Source: Gammaproteobacteria bacterium
GTDB taxonomy: Bacteria; Pseudomonadota; Gammaproteobacteria; Eutrophobiales; Eutrophobiaceae
Assembly: GCA_022826885.1 (NCBI GenBank)
Contig: JAJDUB010000073.1
Span: forward strand, 1 to 64,000
Reading direction: 5' to 3'
Length of the DNA: 64,000 nucleotides
Position 1 is the first letter of the stretch; each line of letters begins with the position of its first letter. A program made the position numbers and the translations under genes. Shown here in pieces: positions 38,071 to 47,466 of the stretch. Below the pieces are notes generated by a model. It searched no databases, had not been told where the DNA came from, and was given only the letters and a program-made list of their open reading frames with translations.

Positions 38071-39744
38071 TCAGTTCTGCTCGGCTGCCCGATACTTTTC
38101 CCGCAGGGTGTTGCGGACTTTGATTGCGGCCAGGTTCAAAAAGATAATGATCAGGATCAATAAGAAAGCGGTCGCGTAAACCAGCGGCCTGGCCGCTTCT
38201 ACGTTCGGGCTCTGGAAACCCACGTCGTAGATATGAAACCCCAGGTGCATGAATTTCCTGTCCAGGTGCAGGTACGGGAAGTTCCCGTCCAACGGCATGG
38301 ACGGGGCCAGCTTGACAACACCGACAAGCATCAGCGGCGCGACCTCACCCGCGGCCCGGGCAATGGCCAGTATCAGTCCCGTCAACATGGCTGAAGCCGT
38401 CATGGGCAGGACCGTGCGCCACAGTGTCTCGGCCTTGGTGGCCCCCAAAGCCAGGCTGCCCTCGCGGATTGCCCGCGGCACCCGCGCCAGGCCTTCTTCA
38501 GTGGAGACGATAACCACCGGCACGGTCAAAATGGCCATGGTCAATGACGCCCACATAATGCCCGGCGTGCCGAAAGTGGGTGCGGGAAGGGACTCGACAA
38601 AAAACAACTCGTCTATGGTGCCGCCCAGGAAATAAACAAAAAAGCCCAATCCAAATACGCCGTAGACGACCGAGGGCACACCGGCCAGGTTGTTGACGGC
38701 AATGCGTACCAGCCTGGTAAACGGACCCTGCCGGGCATACTCCCGCAGATAGACCGCCGCGACCACGCCAAACGGCGTTACCAGCACGGCCATGATCATC
38801 ACCATCAGGACGGTGCCGAAAATTGCCGGGAAAATGCCGCCTTCGGTATTCGCTTCCCTGGGGTCTCCCGACACGAATTCCCAGAGTTTCTCGAAATAAA
38901 ATACTATTTTGCCCGTGATGCTCATGGCATTGGGCCGGTAGGCCCGGACCACCTTGGCAAACGGCAGTTCGACTTCCCGGCCTCCGGCCAATGTCGCCAC
39001 GAAGGATGCCCTGTTCAATCGTTCATACAAATCAGTGAGGCGCCCGGTATAGCCGTTGTATTCCTCCTGCAGGGAGGCGCGTCGAGCCTCGATTTCCCCG
39101 AAAGCCGGGTTGCCTGGCGGTTCGTTGTTCAATACCAATCCTCTTTCCCGCAGGCGCAGGCGCTCCATCTCGTAGTTGACTGCCCCTATCAGGTCTTTCT
39201 CGATAAGGTGTATTTCCCCCAGGATTTTCTCACTTTCTGCAATGTATCGCTGGAAGGACTCCCAGTCCGGGGCCGCATCCACCACTTCGCCGTTTTCCTT
39301 GACGGCCTTGAGATAGCCGTAGAAGTTCCCCCATTCGTACCTCTCTACAGCCATGATGTCTTCCGGGTAGTGCAGGTTGTGAATAGCAGCGTCGAGCACC
39401 CAGTGGTAGTCGAAACCCGTGTAATCCCGGTTGCCGACCCTGACCAGGCTGCGGTCAATAACCTCAAGGTCTGCCGGGATACGGCTGTCGTTCCCTGCCT
39501 GTCTTGCCCGGGGCACCGATTCGGTATCGACAAATTCACCTGCCAGGGCGACGACCGTACCGTCAGTATCCGTGTAATCAAAAGCGGCAACATCGCTCGG
39601 CCAGAAATGGCCCAGGCCGCGCACCATGATAAGTGCGACGAGCCCGACAACCATGATAATGGACAGGCTGACTGCGCCGGCATTCAGCCAGATATAGGGT
39701 TCGCCGCTGTTGAACCAGTCCCTGAATGATGACTTAGCCCGCAT
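38071..39744 (-). CDS. pstA: Phosphate ABC transporter permease PstA with large periplasmic insert
   Basis: A 557-residue membrane permease, nearly twice E. coli PstA (296). The first helix is about 21-44. A long insert of about 260 residues follows, with a likely coiled coil at about 160-245 ([18 protein letters not shown] and beyond). The remaining helices and the conserved permease loop [20 protein letters not shown] are in the C-terminal half. Large PstA/PstC forms of this type occur in Pseudomonas and Vibrio. The insert should lie in the periplasm; its job is not known to me. pstB follows. Confidence 0.93.
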   Translation of the reverse strand: MRAKSSFRDWFNSGEPYIWLNAGAVSLSIIMVVGLVALIMVRGLGHFWPSDVAAFDYTDTDGTVVALAGEFVDTESVPRARQAGNDSRIPADLEVIDRSLVRVGNRDYTGFDYHWVLDAAIHNLHYPEDIMAVERYEWGNFYGYLKAVKENGEVVDAAPDWESFQRYIAESEKILGEIHLIEKDLIGAVNYEMERLRLRERGLVLNNEPPGNPAFGEIEARRASLQEEYNGYTGRLTDLYERLNRASFVATLAGGREVELPFAKVVRAYRPNAMSITGKIVFYFEKLWEFVSGDPREANTEGGIFPAIFGTVLMVMIMAVLVTPFGVVAAVYLREYARQGPFTRLVRIAVNNLAGVPSVVYGVFGLGFFVYFLGGTIDELFFVESLPAPTFGTPGIMWASLTMAILTVPVVIVSTEEGLARVPRAIREGSLALGATKAETLWRTVLPMTASAMLTGLILAIARAAGEVAPLMLVGVVKLAPSMPLDGNFPYLHLDRKFMHLGFHIYDVGFQSPNVEAARPLVYATAFLLILIIIFLNLAAIKVRNTLREKYRAAEQN

Positions 39745-39773
39745 ATCTCACCAGTTGATGCGCCTTCTGCTCT

Positions 39774-42047
39774 TCATAACGAACTGTACTTCACCCGCAA
39801 TCTCTGCCTGACGACTTCGGCTATGGTGTTGAACAGGAATGTCGCCAGGAACAGCACCAGGGCGGCCAGGAATAAAATGCGGTAGTGGGTGCTGTCCACT
39901 TCGGATTCCGGCATTTCAACTGCGATATTGGCAGACAAGGTGCGAAACCCTTCAAAGATATTCATGTCCATGATAGCCGTATTGCCTGTCGCCATGAGTA
40001 CGATCATGGTCTCACCCACCGCCCGGCCGAAACCTATCATGACCGCGGAGAAGATTCCCGGGCTGGCGGTCAGCAACACCACTCTCACGGCGGTCTGCCA
40101 GGGGGTTGCGCCGAGGGCCAGTGATCCCATCGTCAGGTGTTCGGGCACACCGTAAATCGCGTCTTCACAGATGGTAAAAATAATGGGGATGACGGCAAAC
40201 CCCATGGCGATACCCACGACCAGGGAGTTTCTCTGGTCATAGGTGATCCCGAGTTCATCGGTCAGCCACAAGGGCATGTTGCCATCGAACAACGCAATCT
40301 CCAATGGCTGGCTGAGGGCGAATGAAACCATGCCCGTACCGATGATAACGGGCAAAAGCAGTACCGCCTCCCAACCCTCGGGGATCCTGTGGCGAAGATC
40401 ATCAGGGATCCTGTTCCAGCAATAAGCCGCGATGATTACGCTGAGCGGCAACAGGAAGAAGCATAAAAACAGGCCCGGCATGTTCTGCTCCACGAACGGG
40501 GCAAACCACAGGCCGGCGAGAAAACCGAGTATGACCGTAGGCAGAGCCGCCATGATTTCAATAGTCGGCTTGACGATGTCCCGCATAAATGCAGACATGA
40601 AGTAGGCGGTATATACGGCGCCCATGATAGCCAGGGGTACGGCAAACAACATGGCGTAAAATGCGGCCTTCAATGTGCCGTATACCAAGGGCGTCAGGCT
40701 GAATTTCGGTTCGAAATCACTGCTGGCGGATGACGACTGCCAGATATACTCCGGTTTGTCCCGGCTCTCATACCAGACCTTGCCCCAGATGGACGACCAG
40801 GATATTTCCGGATGCTCGTTGTCTATTTCCCAGAATTGCAACGCGCCGGTGTCATCTTCCACCAGCATGGCATTCGCCCGCGGCGCCACGGCCAGTTGCG
40901 TCAGCCTGTTATCGCTGATTTTTTCCAGTTCCACCGTACGATGCGCGGTGGTGTGGTAAATACCCAGGTAGCCGGCAGCATCCGTTGCCAGGAACCCTTT
41001 CCTGAAATACTCCGGCGCGATGGATATGATTCTGGCTGATTGTGAGTTGAAACCGCGTATTTTTTCCAGGGTGTAGTTGTTCTCCCGGTCGCGCACGGGA
41101 AACCACTGGAAAATATTCCCGTCTGAGTCGCCGACCAGTATGGAAATACCGCCACTAAGAAACGACATGCCGGTAATCTCCGTAGGTATGTTGACGGCCT
41201 GTACTCTTTGCACCAGTTCCGGCTCGGCCTTGTCGCTGATATCAAAATAGGAAATCAACCCACCCTGTTCGGCAACGTAGAGTTCCCGGTGTTCCACGTC
41301 CATCAACAGGAATGTAACCCGGCCCGCAACCGGGATTTGGCTTCTTGTAGTCGTGATTTCAGCCTCATCGCTCAAAAACGACTCTTCTTCGACCATATTC
41401 AATAACAACAGGCGCTGGTCCTCCGTGAGTGCGGCAATGGTAGTCTGATCCTCATCGTACTGCGTTGCGATCATGGTAATTGCCTTGCCCGTCTCGTCCA
41501 TTTTTACCGGTTCCCTGCCTGCCGGCCAGCCTATCTCCGGGTGAATAACGCGTATGTTATCGGGGTATGTGACCCGGTATTCATGCAATGCCAACAGGGC
41601 GGTGCCGTCGTTCAATCCCAGAGCCAGCAGTCGTTGTGAAGGATCCCCGGCGGCAAACGCAGTAACTTGAGCGCGGGTTTCCTGCAACAGGGATTCCCGG
41701 TGTACCAGGCTGCCGTCTGCGGTATTGAAAAACACGGCATTACCATTACCGGTAACCCGCAGGCCGATTTCACGTTGTTCTTCCATGGCGTAATACAAGC
41801 TTTCTGTTTTCGTGCCCGCGGGAACCGGGTATCCTGTCACCCGTTCTATGTGCGCCGACTTGAACATGGGCAGCACCACGTAAACCAGGTAAAAAGCGAT
41901 GAGCACGATGGCTATAATGACGCTGATGCCGCCCAGCGCCATCATATAGCGCATCATGACATCCTTCAGATGGCGGTAATAGCGATGTTTTTGCGCTTCG
42001 GCTGAGTTGAAATCAGCCAGCAGGGAGCTTGTACTCACATCGCTCAT
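39774..42047 (-). CDS. pstC: Phosphate ABC transporter permease PstC with beta-propeller-like insert
   Basis: A 757-residue permease, more than twice E. coli PstC (319). One helix lies at about 34-60. An insert of about 390 residues (about 65-455) is rich in repeated beta-strand units with spaced aromatic and Asp/Gly residues (GLISYFDISD, GNIFQWFPV, ALQFWEID), typical of a WD40-like propeller. The permease helices and the loop [19 protein letters not shown] lie in the last 300 residues. It follows pstS after 19 bp and precedes pstA. Confidence 0.93.
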   Translation of the reverse strand: MSDVSTSSLLADFNSAEAQKHRYYRHLKDVMMRYMMALGGISVIIAIVLIAFYLVYVVLPMFKSAHIERVTGYPVPAGTKTESLYYAMEEQREIGLRVTGNGNAVFFNTADGSLVHRESLLQETRAQVTAFAAGDPSQRLLALGLNDGTALLALHEYRVTYPDNIRVIHPEIGWPAGREPVKMDETGKAITMIATQYDEDQTTIAALTEDQRLLLLNMVEEESFLSDEAEITTTRSQIPVAGRVTFLLMDVEHRELYVAEQGGLISYFDISDKAEPELVQRVQAVNIPTEITGMSFLSGGISILVGDSDGNIFQWFPVRDRENNYTLEKIRGFNSQSARIISIAPEYFRKGFLATDAAGYLGIYHTTAHRTVELEKISDNRLTQLAVAPRANAMLVEDDTGALQFWEIDNEHPEISWSSIWGKVWYESRDKPEYIWQSSSASSDFEPKFSLTPLVYGTLKAAFYAMLFAVPLAIMGAVYTAYFMSAFMRDIVKPTIEIMAALPTVILGFLAGLWFAPFVEQNMPGLFLCFFLLPLSVIIAAYCWNRIPDDLRHRIPEGWEAVLLLPVIIGTGMVSFALSQPLEIALFDGNMPLWLTDELGITYDQRNSLVVGIAMGFAVIPIIFTICEDAIYGVPEHLTMGSLALGATPWQTAVRVVLLTASPGIFSAVMIGFGRAVGETMIVLMATGNTAIMDMNIFEGFRTLSANIAVEMPESEVDSTHYRILFLAALVLFLATFLFNTIAEVVRQRLRVKYSSL

Positions 42048-42066
42048 GGAAGAACGGATAATGGGG

Positions 42067-43053
42067 TCAATTGCTGGCTACGTCAACTGCGCTGATCAGG
42101 GCAAGCTGTTTCATGGCAACCCTGGCAGGCAAGGGAATATAACCATCCTTGACGACCACTTCCTGTCCCGTCCTGGACATAATCATCCTGACGAATTCAC
42201 GCTCCAGGGGAGGCAGGGGATCATTAGGCGACTTGTTGACGTAGACATAGAGGAAGCGCGCCAGGGGGTAAGTCCCGGCAATGGCATTGGACGGCGTGGC
42301 ATCGGTAAAGTCGGCGCCATCCATGCTCAGAGGCACGGCGCGCACGCCTGATGTCTTGTAACCGATACCGGAATAACCTATGCCGTTGATCGACTTGGTT
42401 ACCCCCTGCACGACGGAGGCCGATCCGGGCTGCTCGTTGACATTGTTCTTGAAGTCTCCCTTGCACAGGGCCTGTTTCTTGAAGTAACCATAGGTGCCTG
42501 ACACCGAATTGCGGCCGTATAACTGAAGCGGCCTGTTGCTCCACGCGCCGGTCAGTCCCAGTTGGGCCCAGCGCGTAATATCTTCAGCATAACCGCATTT
42601 GCGCGTCGCCGAGAATATGGCATCGACCTGGGGGATGGTCATTCCCTCTACCGGGTTGTCCTTGTGCACGTACACAGCCAGGGCATCAATGGCCACCGCA
42701 ACAGGTGTCGGCTTGTAACCGTATTTTGTCTCGAAACTCGCGATCTCCTTATTCTTCATCCTGCGGCTCATGGGCCCGAAGTTGGAGGTCCCTTCCGTCA
42801 GGGCCGGCGGTGCGGTCGAAGACCCGGCTGCCTGGATCTGTACGCTGACATTGGGATAGAGTTTTTTGAACTCCTCCGCCCATAGGGTCATCAGGTTTGC
42901 CAGCGTGTCGGAACCCACACTGATGATATTGCCCGATACGCCGCTGGACTTACCGTAATCAGGCAGGTCAGGGTCCAGATCGACCGCCACAACCAGTTTG
43001 GATACGATAGTTGTTGCCAGGACGGCTGTACTCAATAGAAATTTGTTTTTCAT
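42067..43053 (-). CDS. pstS: Periplasmic phosphate-binding protein PstS
   Basis: A 328-residue substrate-binding protein with an N-terminal signal peptide (about 1-23). The phosphate-loop blocks [16 protein letters not shown] near residue 47, [23 protein letters not shown] near 76, and the [12 protein letters not shown] loop near 180 are seen. It captures phosphate for PstC/PstA. A candidate Pho box lies 75 bp upstream. First gene of the pst group on the minus strand. Confidence 0.95.
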   Translation of the reverse strand: MKNKFLLSTAVLATTIVSKLVVAVDLDPDLPDYGKSSGVSGNIISVGSDTLANLMTLWAEEFKKLYPNVSVQIQAAGSSTAPPALTEGTSNFGPMSRRMKNKEIASFETKYGYKPTPVAVAIDALAVYVHKDNPVEGMTIPQVDAIFSATRKCGYAEDITRWAQLGLTGAWSNRPLQLYGRNSVSGTYGYFKKQALCKGDFKNNVNEQPGSASVVQGVTKSINGIGYSGIGYKTSGVRAVPLSMDGADFTDATPSNAIAGTYPLARFLYVYVNKSPNDPLPPLEREFVRMIMSRTGQEVVVKDGYIPLPARVAMKQLALISAVDVASN

Positions 43054-43127
43054 GCTGTCATCTCTCCAGGTTATTCGCCGTCATTGCGGCGTTGGTTTGT
43101 AGCAGAATCTAATTGAACAACAAAATT

Positions 43128-43145
43128 ATTAAGGAAATATGACAG
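43128..43145 (-). promoter_or_regulatory. Candidate Pho box upstream of pstS
   Basis: On the minus strand the 18 bp read CTGTCATATTTCCTTAAT. The first 7-bp half-site is a perfect CTGTCAT and the second matches 4 of 7. A -10-like TTCAAT (43112-43117) follows after 10 bp, the usual PhoB spacing. Confidence 0.5.
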
Positions 43146-43151
43146 CAGCAC

Positions 43152-44447
43152 CTATTCAGCGGCAACCACCCGATGTGCCGGAAGATGGCATGTTACCGTT
43201 GTGCCCCGGCCCGGTTCGCTGCTTATTTTCAGCTCGGCTTCGTGCTGGACCATGACGTGTTTGACAATTGCCAGTCCAAGTCCCGTTCCCCCCTTCTCCC
43301 TGGATCGCGCCTTATCCACCCGGTAGAATCGCTCCGTCACACGCTGTATATGCTCAGCCGGAATTCCCTCTCCGGTATCGGTCACTTCCAGGCAGGCGCC
43401 GGTACCGGTCCGGTACCATTTTATGCCGATTACACCGCCTGAAGGCGAGTATTGCACCGCGTTGAAGACGATATTGGAAAAGGCGCTGTAAAGACTGTCC
43501 TGGTCTCCTTTGACTACCAGACCGGCCTGAATTTCCAGGTTGAAAGTATGAATCTGAGCGGCGCTTAAGGTCTGTGCTTCGTCGTGAATAACCGATATCA
43601 GTTCGGTGATATCCACCTCGTTGTCCAGGTCTGCAGAGGGTTTGCTCTCCAGCCTGGATAATTTAAGCAGGTCTTCTATCAGGTTCTGCATGCGCCGCGC
43701 CTGGCTGCGCATCTGTTTTATGCGCGCCTGCCACCCCGTCGAAAGCTCGTCAGTTTCATTGTCGATGGCCTCCAGGTATCCGGATATCACGGTGAGGGGG
43801 GTCCTTAATTCATGGGAGGCGTTGGCGATAAAATCCTTACGCATACGGTTGGCGCGCTGTATGTCCGTAACGTTGCCTGCTACCAGTAACAGTGAAGACC
43901 CGGCATACCTGGTAATCCTGATTTCCAGGCTGATGTCTGCATTGACGGGGGACGCGATTAACAGACTTTTTTGCGGGTTATCCTTATCTTCCTGGGCCAG
44001 AAAATCCAGTAACTCGGGCTGCCTGAAAATATGAGATAAACGGTGCCCCCGGTCCCTGGGACTGCGGATTCCCAGATATTCGGAAGCTTTTTCATTGGCC
44101 CATTCCACGTGGCTTTCCGCATCCATGACGATAACGGCGTCGGGCAAGGCTACTATTGCTTCCTCAAAGCGCGACAGTATACCGGTGAGCTCATCCTCGC
44201 GCTGCTTATGCCGGGCGCGCAGGAATTCGATCTCTCGTACTATCTCATTGACGATGCCGGGAGTATCAGGTGGCTTCTGTTCGCCATCGTCACGCAGGAA
44301 TGTGCTGATGTTTTTCAGTCTGCGGTATTGCCATATCAGGCAGACGAGAAACCCGAGTGTCAGGCCTGTAAGGAAATTGCCCGCAAGCAGCCCGGCAGCC
44401 CCGGAAAGGATAACTACGAAACCCAGCCGCAACAGGTCAGGATGCAT
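43152..44447 (-). CDS. phoR: Phosphate-regulon sensor kinase PhoR
   Basis: Membrane sensor kinase for phosphate limitation; partner of PhoB. It has an N-terminal membrane hairpin (about 5-40), a charged linker, a PAS domain (about 85-195), the HisKA box FIANASHELRTPL with H212, and a C-terminal HATPase domain (KGGTGLGLAIV). An in-frame TTG at 44459, immediately after the phoB stop, is another possible start; I took the ATG. At 431 residues it matches E. coli PhoR (431). Confidence 0.94.
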   Translation of the reverse strand: MHPDLLRLGFVVILSGAAGLLAGNFLTGLTLGFLVCLIWQYRRLKNISTFLRDDGEQKPPDTPGIVNEIVREIEFLRARHKQREDELTGILSRFEEAIVALPDAVIVMDAESHVEWANEKASEYLGIRSPRDRGHRLSHIFRQPELLDFLAQEDKDNPQKSLLIASPVNADISLEIRITRYAGSSLLLVAGNVTDIQRANRMRKDFIANASHELRTPLTVISGYLEAIDNETDELSTGWQARIKQMRSQARRMQNLIEDLLKLSRLESKPSADLDNEVDITELISVIHDEAQTLSAAQIHTFNLEIQAGLVVKGDQDSLYSAFSNIVFNAVQYSPSGGVIGIKWYRTGTGACLEVTDTGEGIPAEHIQRVTERFYRVDKARSREKGGTGLGLAIVKHVMVQHEAELKISSEPGRGTTVTCHLPAHRVVAAE

Positions 44448-44459
44448 TGTCTGCCGCAA

Positions 44460-45149
44460 TTAAATCCTGGTGGAAAACCGATAACCCACACTACGAACTG
44501 TTTGAATAAAATGATTATATTTATACGGTTCCAGGGTCTTGCGCAAGCGCCGTATATGAACATCCACGGTGCGCTCTTCAACATAGACGTTCTGGCCCCA
44601 GACCTGGTCCAGTAACTGATCCCGGGTATATACCCGTTCCGGATGGGTAATGAAAAAATGCAACAGGCGAAATTCAGTAGGGCTGATATCAACGTCTTGT
44701 TCGTCAACCGTAACCCTGATTGTCACCGGATCCAATGTCAAGCCTTTGACAGAGACAACACCCTCACCGTCCCGGTTTTTTGTGCGCCGCATAACAGCCC
44801 GAATACGGGCCAGGAGTTCCCTGGTTGAAAATGGTTTGGTTATGTAATCATCAGCACCGATATCAAGCCCGCGCACCTTGTCCGCTTCTTCACCTCGCGC
44901 AGTTAACATGATGATAGGGATATCTCTGGTATCAGGGTTGTTACGTATCCGCCTGGCATAATCGGCACCATTCATGCCCGGCAACATCCAGTCAAGCAGG
45001 AGAAGATCAGGTCTGTCATCGGCAATCAGCGGCCGGGCCTCTTCGACGTCTGCCGCTTCCCGGAAAGTATAGCCTTCCTTCATCAGTGTATAGCCCAGCA
45101 TTTCCCTGATGGGGGCTTCATCCTCTACGAGGAGAATTTTGCCTTTCAT
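44460..45149 (-). CDS. phoB: Phosphate-regulon response regulator PhoB
   Basis: OmpR-type transcription factor for the phosphate regulon. The receiver domain has the acidic pocket at LLVEDEAP, the phosphoacceptor D53 (LLLDWMLPG) and a conserved Lys in ITKPFS. The C-terminal winged helix contains RTVDVHIRRLRKTLEP. I chose MKGKILLVEDEAP as start because E. coli PhoB begins in the same place and the ATG at 45170 would fall about at the predicted transcription start. A Pho box lies upstream, implying autoactivation. Confidence 0.96.
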   Translation of the reverse strand: MKGKILLVEDEAPIREMLGYTLMKEGYTFREAADVEEARPLIADDRPDLLLLDWMLPGMNGADYARRIRNNPDTRDIPIIMLTARGEEADKVRGLDIGADDYITKPFSTRELLARIRAVMRRTKNRDGEGVVSVKGLTLDPVTIRVTVDEQDVDISPTEFRLLHFFITHPERVYTRDQLLDQVWGQNVYVEERTVDVHIRRLRKTLEPYKYNHFIQTVRSVGYRFSTRI

Positions 45150-45192
45150 GGAGCGGCTTTCTTGAAACATATGACTATTACACAGGCATTAT

Positions 45193-45210
45193 ATTACAAC
45201 ATGATGACAG
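45193..45210 (-). promoter_or_regulatory. Pho box and promoter of phoBR
   Basis: On the minus strand the 18 bp read CTGTCATCATGTTGTAAT. The first half-site is perfect, the second matches 5 of 7. Ten bp further is TGTAAT (45177-45182), one base from the -10 consensus. This is the classic PhoB-activated promoter layout. Confidence 0.65.
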
Positions 45211-45245
45211 GGCGGGCTAATGACGGCGGTCTCACAGGACCGATG

Positions 45246-46562
45246 CTACATCGTCAGGATGCTGAGCAGGTTCTTGTAGTCTTCCTCAACCCTGTTGTCG
45301 TGTTGCCGCAATTCGGCAACCTTTCTGTGGGCATGCAACACAGTGGTATGGTCGCGCCCGCCGAAGGCGTCGCCGATCTCAGGGAGGCTGTGGTTGGTCA
45401 ATTCCTTCGCCAGGGACATGGCCAATTGTCTGGGGCGCGCGATGGAACGGCTTTTCCGTTTTGAAAGCAGATCCGCAACCTTGATCTTGTAATACCCGGC
45501 GGTTACTTTCTGGATGTTTTCCAGGGTAACCTGGCGTTCCTGCAACAACAATAAATCGCGCAAGGCGTGCTGGACAAATTCGATGTTTATGGGTTCGCCT
45601 GTCAGCCGGGAATTGGCGATGACCCGGTTCAGTGCGCCTTCCAGTTCGCGCACGTTCGAGACGAAGCGTTTGGCAATGAAAAAGGCCACGTTGTCCGGCA
45701 GATCTATCTCCGCGTTTTCAGCCTTGGACTTGACGATGGCAACACGGGTTTCGTATTCCGGAGGTTCGATGGCAACGGTGAGGCCCATGCTGAAACGGGA
45801 TCTCAGCCGGCCTTCAATCCCGTCAACTTCCTTCGGATAGCGATCGCAGGTCAGGACCACCTGGTTCTTCCCTTCCAGCAACGTATTGAACGTATAGAAA
45901 AACTCTTCCTGCGACCTGTCCTTGCCGGCAAAAAACTGTATGTCATCAATCAGCAGCACATCCAGTGAACGGTAATTTCGTTTGAACTCGTCAATGGTAT
46001 TGTGGCGCAATGCCTTTACCATGTCGGCGACGAACCGTTCGGAGTGCAGGTAGGCAACGTTCATCCCCGGCCGGTTCTCAAGAATCGAGTTGCCTATTGC
46101 ATGCATCAGGTGGGTCTTGCCCAGTCCGACACCGCCGCACATGAACAGGGGATTATAAGCCGAGCCGGGGTTTTCCGCGACCTGTATGGCCGCGGCCCGG
46201 GCCAACTGGTTCGATTTTCCTTCCACGAATGTTGTGAACCTGTAGCTGCGGTTGAGGTTCTCGGGGAGGTAGTTGCGGCCGGGGGTCGCTTCCTTTGTCT
46301 GCTTTGACTTTCTGCCACCCCTCTTCTGGCTGCCGACCTCGAGGGATAAAGCCAGTTTTCCCCCCTTGTCCTCCGAACGCAGCAATTCATCGATACGCTG
46401 CAGGTACTTCTCGCTGACCCAGTCCAGGACAAACCGGTTCGGCGCCAGCAGACGCAACCTGTTTTTGTCCTCGATGGCCTGAAGCGGACGAATCCAGGTA
46501 TTGAACTGCTCCGGGGGCAGCTCTCCGGCAAGGCGGTCAAGACATAATTTCCAGACTGACAT
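45246..46562 (-). CDS. dnaA: Replication initiator DnaA
   Basis: AAA+ protein that opens oriC. The N-terminal domain starts [20 protein letters not shown]. The Walker A motif [10 protein letters not shown] and Walker [10 protein letters not shown] are in place. The C-terminal DNA-binding signature [15 protein letters not shown] is intact. At 438 residues it is near the usual length (about 450-470), with a short linker. I chose ATG over a TTG one codon earlier. It is followed by phoB, not dnaN as in most bacteria. Confidence 0.96.
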   Translation of the reverse strand: MSVWKLCLDRLAGELPPEQFNTWIRPLQAIEDKNRLRLLAPNRFVLDWVSEKYLQRIDELLRSEDKGGKLALSLEVGSQKRGGRKSKQTKEATPGRNYLPENLNRSYRFTTFVEGKSNQLARAAAIQVAENPGSAYNPLFMCGGVGLGKTHLMHAIGNSILENRPGMNVAYLHSERFVADMVKALRHNTIDEFKRNYRSLDVLLIDDIQFFAGKDRSQEEFFYTFNTLLEGKNQVVLTCDRYPKEVDGIEGRLRSRFSMGLTVAIEPPEYETRVAIVKSKAENAEIDLPDNVAFFIAKRFVSNVRELEGALNRVIANSRLTGEPINIEFVQHALRDLLLLQERQVTLENIQKVTAGYYKIKVADLLSKRKSRSIARPRQLAMSLAKELTNHSLPEIGDAFGGRDHTTVLHAHRKVAELRQHDNRVEEDYKNLLSILTM

Positions 46563-46630
46563 CAATGAACAGCGCCCTCATCGGAACAAAAGTGGGAACG
46601 GATCGCCAAGTGTATACGCCTTGGACAGAC

Positions 46631-46639
46631 TTATCCACA
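46631..46639 (+). promoter_or_regulatory. Consensus DnaA box
   Basis: A perfect TTATCCACA in the 183-bp gap between dnaA and rpmH. It is the only strong DnaA box I found there, so it is more likely for dnaA autoregulation or a relic of the origin than a full oriC. Confidence 0.7.
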
Positions 46640-46682
46640 ACTCTGAAACAAAAAAACGGAGCATGGGGTCAGGTTGCTCTGA

Positions 46683-46712
46683 TTGACAACCAGCAACTCA
46701 AAAAAGTAAAAT
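46683..46712 (+). promoter_or_regulatory. Sigma-70 promoter of the rpmH operon
   Basis: A perfect -35 TTGACA (46683-46688) and a -10 TAAAAT (46707-46712) lie 18 bp apart, 33 bp before rpmH. Confidence 0.7.
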
Positions 46713-46745
46713 GCCCGCGGTTTCCTGAAACTGCACAGATCGATA

Positions 46746-46880
46746 ATGAAACGTACATACCAGCCCAGCAATATCAAGCGAAAGCGCCGCCATGGTTTTC
46801 GCGTTCGCATGCGTACCAAAGCCGGGCGGCAGATCCTGAAGTCACGCAGAGCCAAAGGCAGGAAGCGCTTGTCCGCTTGA
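46746..46880 (+). CDS. rpmH: Ribosomal protein bL34
   Basis: A 44-residue, very basic protein of the large ribosomal subunit. It begins [19 protein letters not shown] and contains [19 protein letters not shown], matching the bL34 family along its whole length. It is followed by rnpA, whose TTG start overlaps the rpmH stop. Confidence 0.97.
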   Translation: MKRTYQPSNIKRKRRHGFRVRMRTKAGRQILKSRRAKGRKRLSA

Positions 46881-47224
46881 GCCGTTTCCAGCGAAAACAC
46901 AGACTGAACAGCGAAGCGGATTTCAATAACGTATTTAAAACATCCTGCCGCTCCAGGGACTCGCAGTTTGTTGTCCTGGCGCGCAGGAACGAGCAGACAT
47001 TTGCGCGGCTCGGACTGGCGATATCCAGGAAGGCGGTGAGGACCGCCGTATCCAGAAACAAGGTTAAACGCGCCATACGGGAAAGCTTCCGTACGCACGC
47101 AGATATATTGACAGGGCTTGACATAGTGGTCCTGGCGCAGCAACAGGTAAAGCCGGGTGAAAGCAGGATAATGAACCAGTCTCTCAGATCACATTGGCAA
47201 AGGATTCTGCAATGCGCCCAATAA
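46877..47224 (+). CDS. rnpA: Ribonuclease P protein component
   Basis: Protein subunit of RNase P, which trims the 5' ends of tRNAs. The family signature is [14 protein letters not shown] near residue 60. I chose the TTG at 46877, which overlaps the rpmH stop (TTGA), because the conserved part starts at [15 protein letters not shown] and no ATG is available nearby; the longer open frame upstream runs through rpmH in another frame. At 115 residues it matches the family (about 119). Confidence 0.9.
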   Translation: MSRFQRKHRLNSEADFNNVFKTSCRSRDSQFVVLARRNEQTFARLGLAISRKAVRTAVSRNKVKRAIRESFRTHADILTGLDIVVLAQQQVKPGESRIMNQSLRSHWQRILQCAQ

Positions 47225-47433
47225 TCTCCAGGGCGCTCGCCGGGGCGATCCGCTGCTACCAGCGCTTTATCAGCCCTTTGCTGGGAGTGAATTGTCGTTT
47301 TTACCCGTCATGTTCCAGCTTCGCCTGCGAGGCCTTTGAAAAACACGGGACACTGCGCGGCGCCTGGCTGAGCATCAGCCGTCTTTGCCGCTGTCATCCG
47401 TTTCATCCGGGCGGGGTTGACCCCGTTCCCTGA
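47212..47433 (+). CDS. yidD: Membrane-protein insertion efficiency factor YidD
   Basis: A 73-residue protein with the YidD family cysteine pattern: [28 protein letters not shown], then [14 protein letters not shown] at the C-terminus (residue runs shortened in meaning only; both blocks are family hallmarks). It helps YidC insert membrane proteins. The ATG overlaps the rnpA stop region by 13 bp; a TTG lies six codons upstream. The position between rnpA and yidC is the conserved one. Confidence 0.93.
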   Translation: MRPIISRALAGAIRCYQRFISPLLGVNCRFYPSCSSFACEAFEKHGTLRGAWLSISRLCRCHPFHPGGVDPVP

Positions 47434-47466
47434 CCCCGGCCCGCCACTCCCAACCGCTTGCAACAC

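Noticed and set aside
46566-46745. Complete oriC
   Set aside because: Only one perfect DnaA box and no clear AT-rich unwinding repeats; I report the box but not an origin.
46565-46876. Upstream extension of rnpA starting at 46565
   Set aside because: It reads through the dnaA-rpmH gap and rpmH in the wrong frame; the conserved RnpA part begins only after the TTG at 46877.
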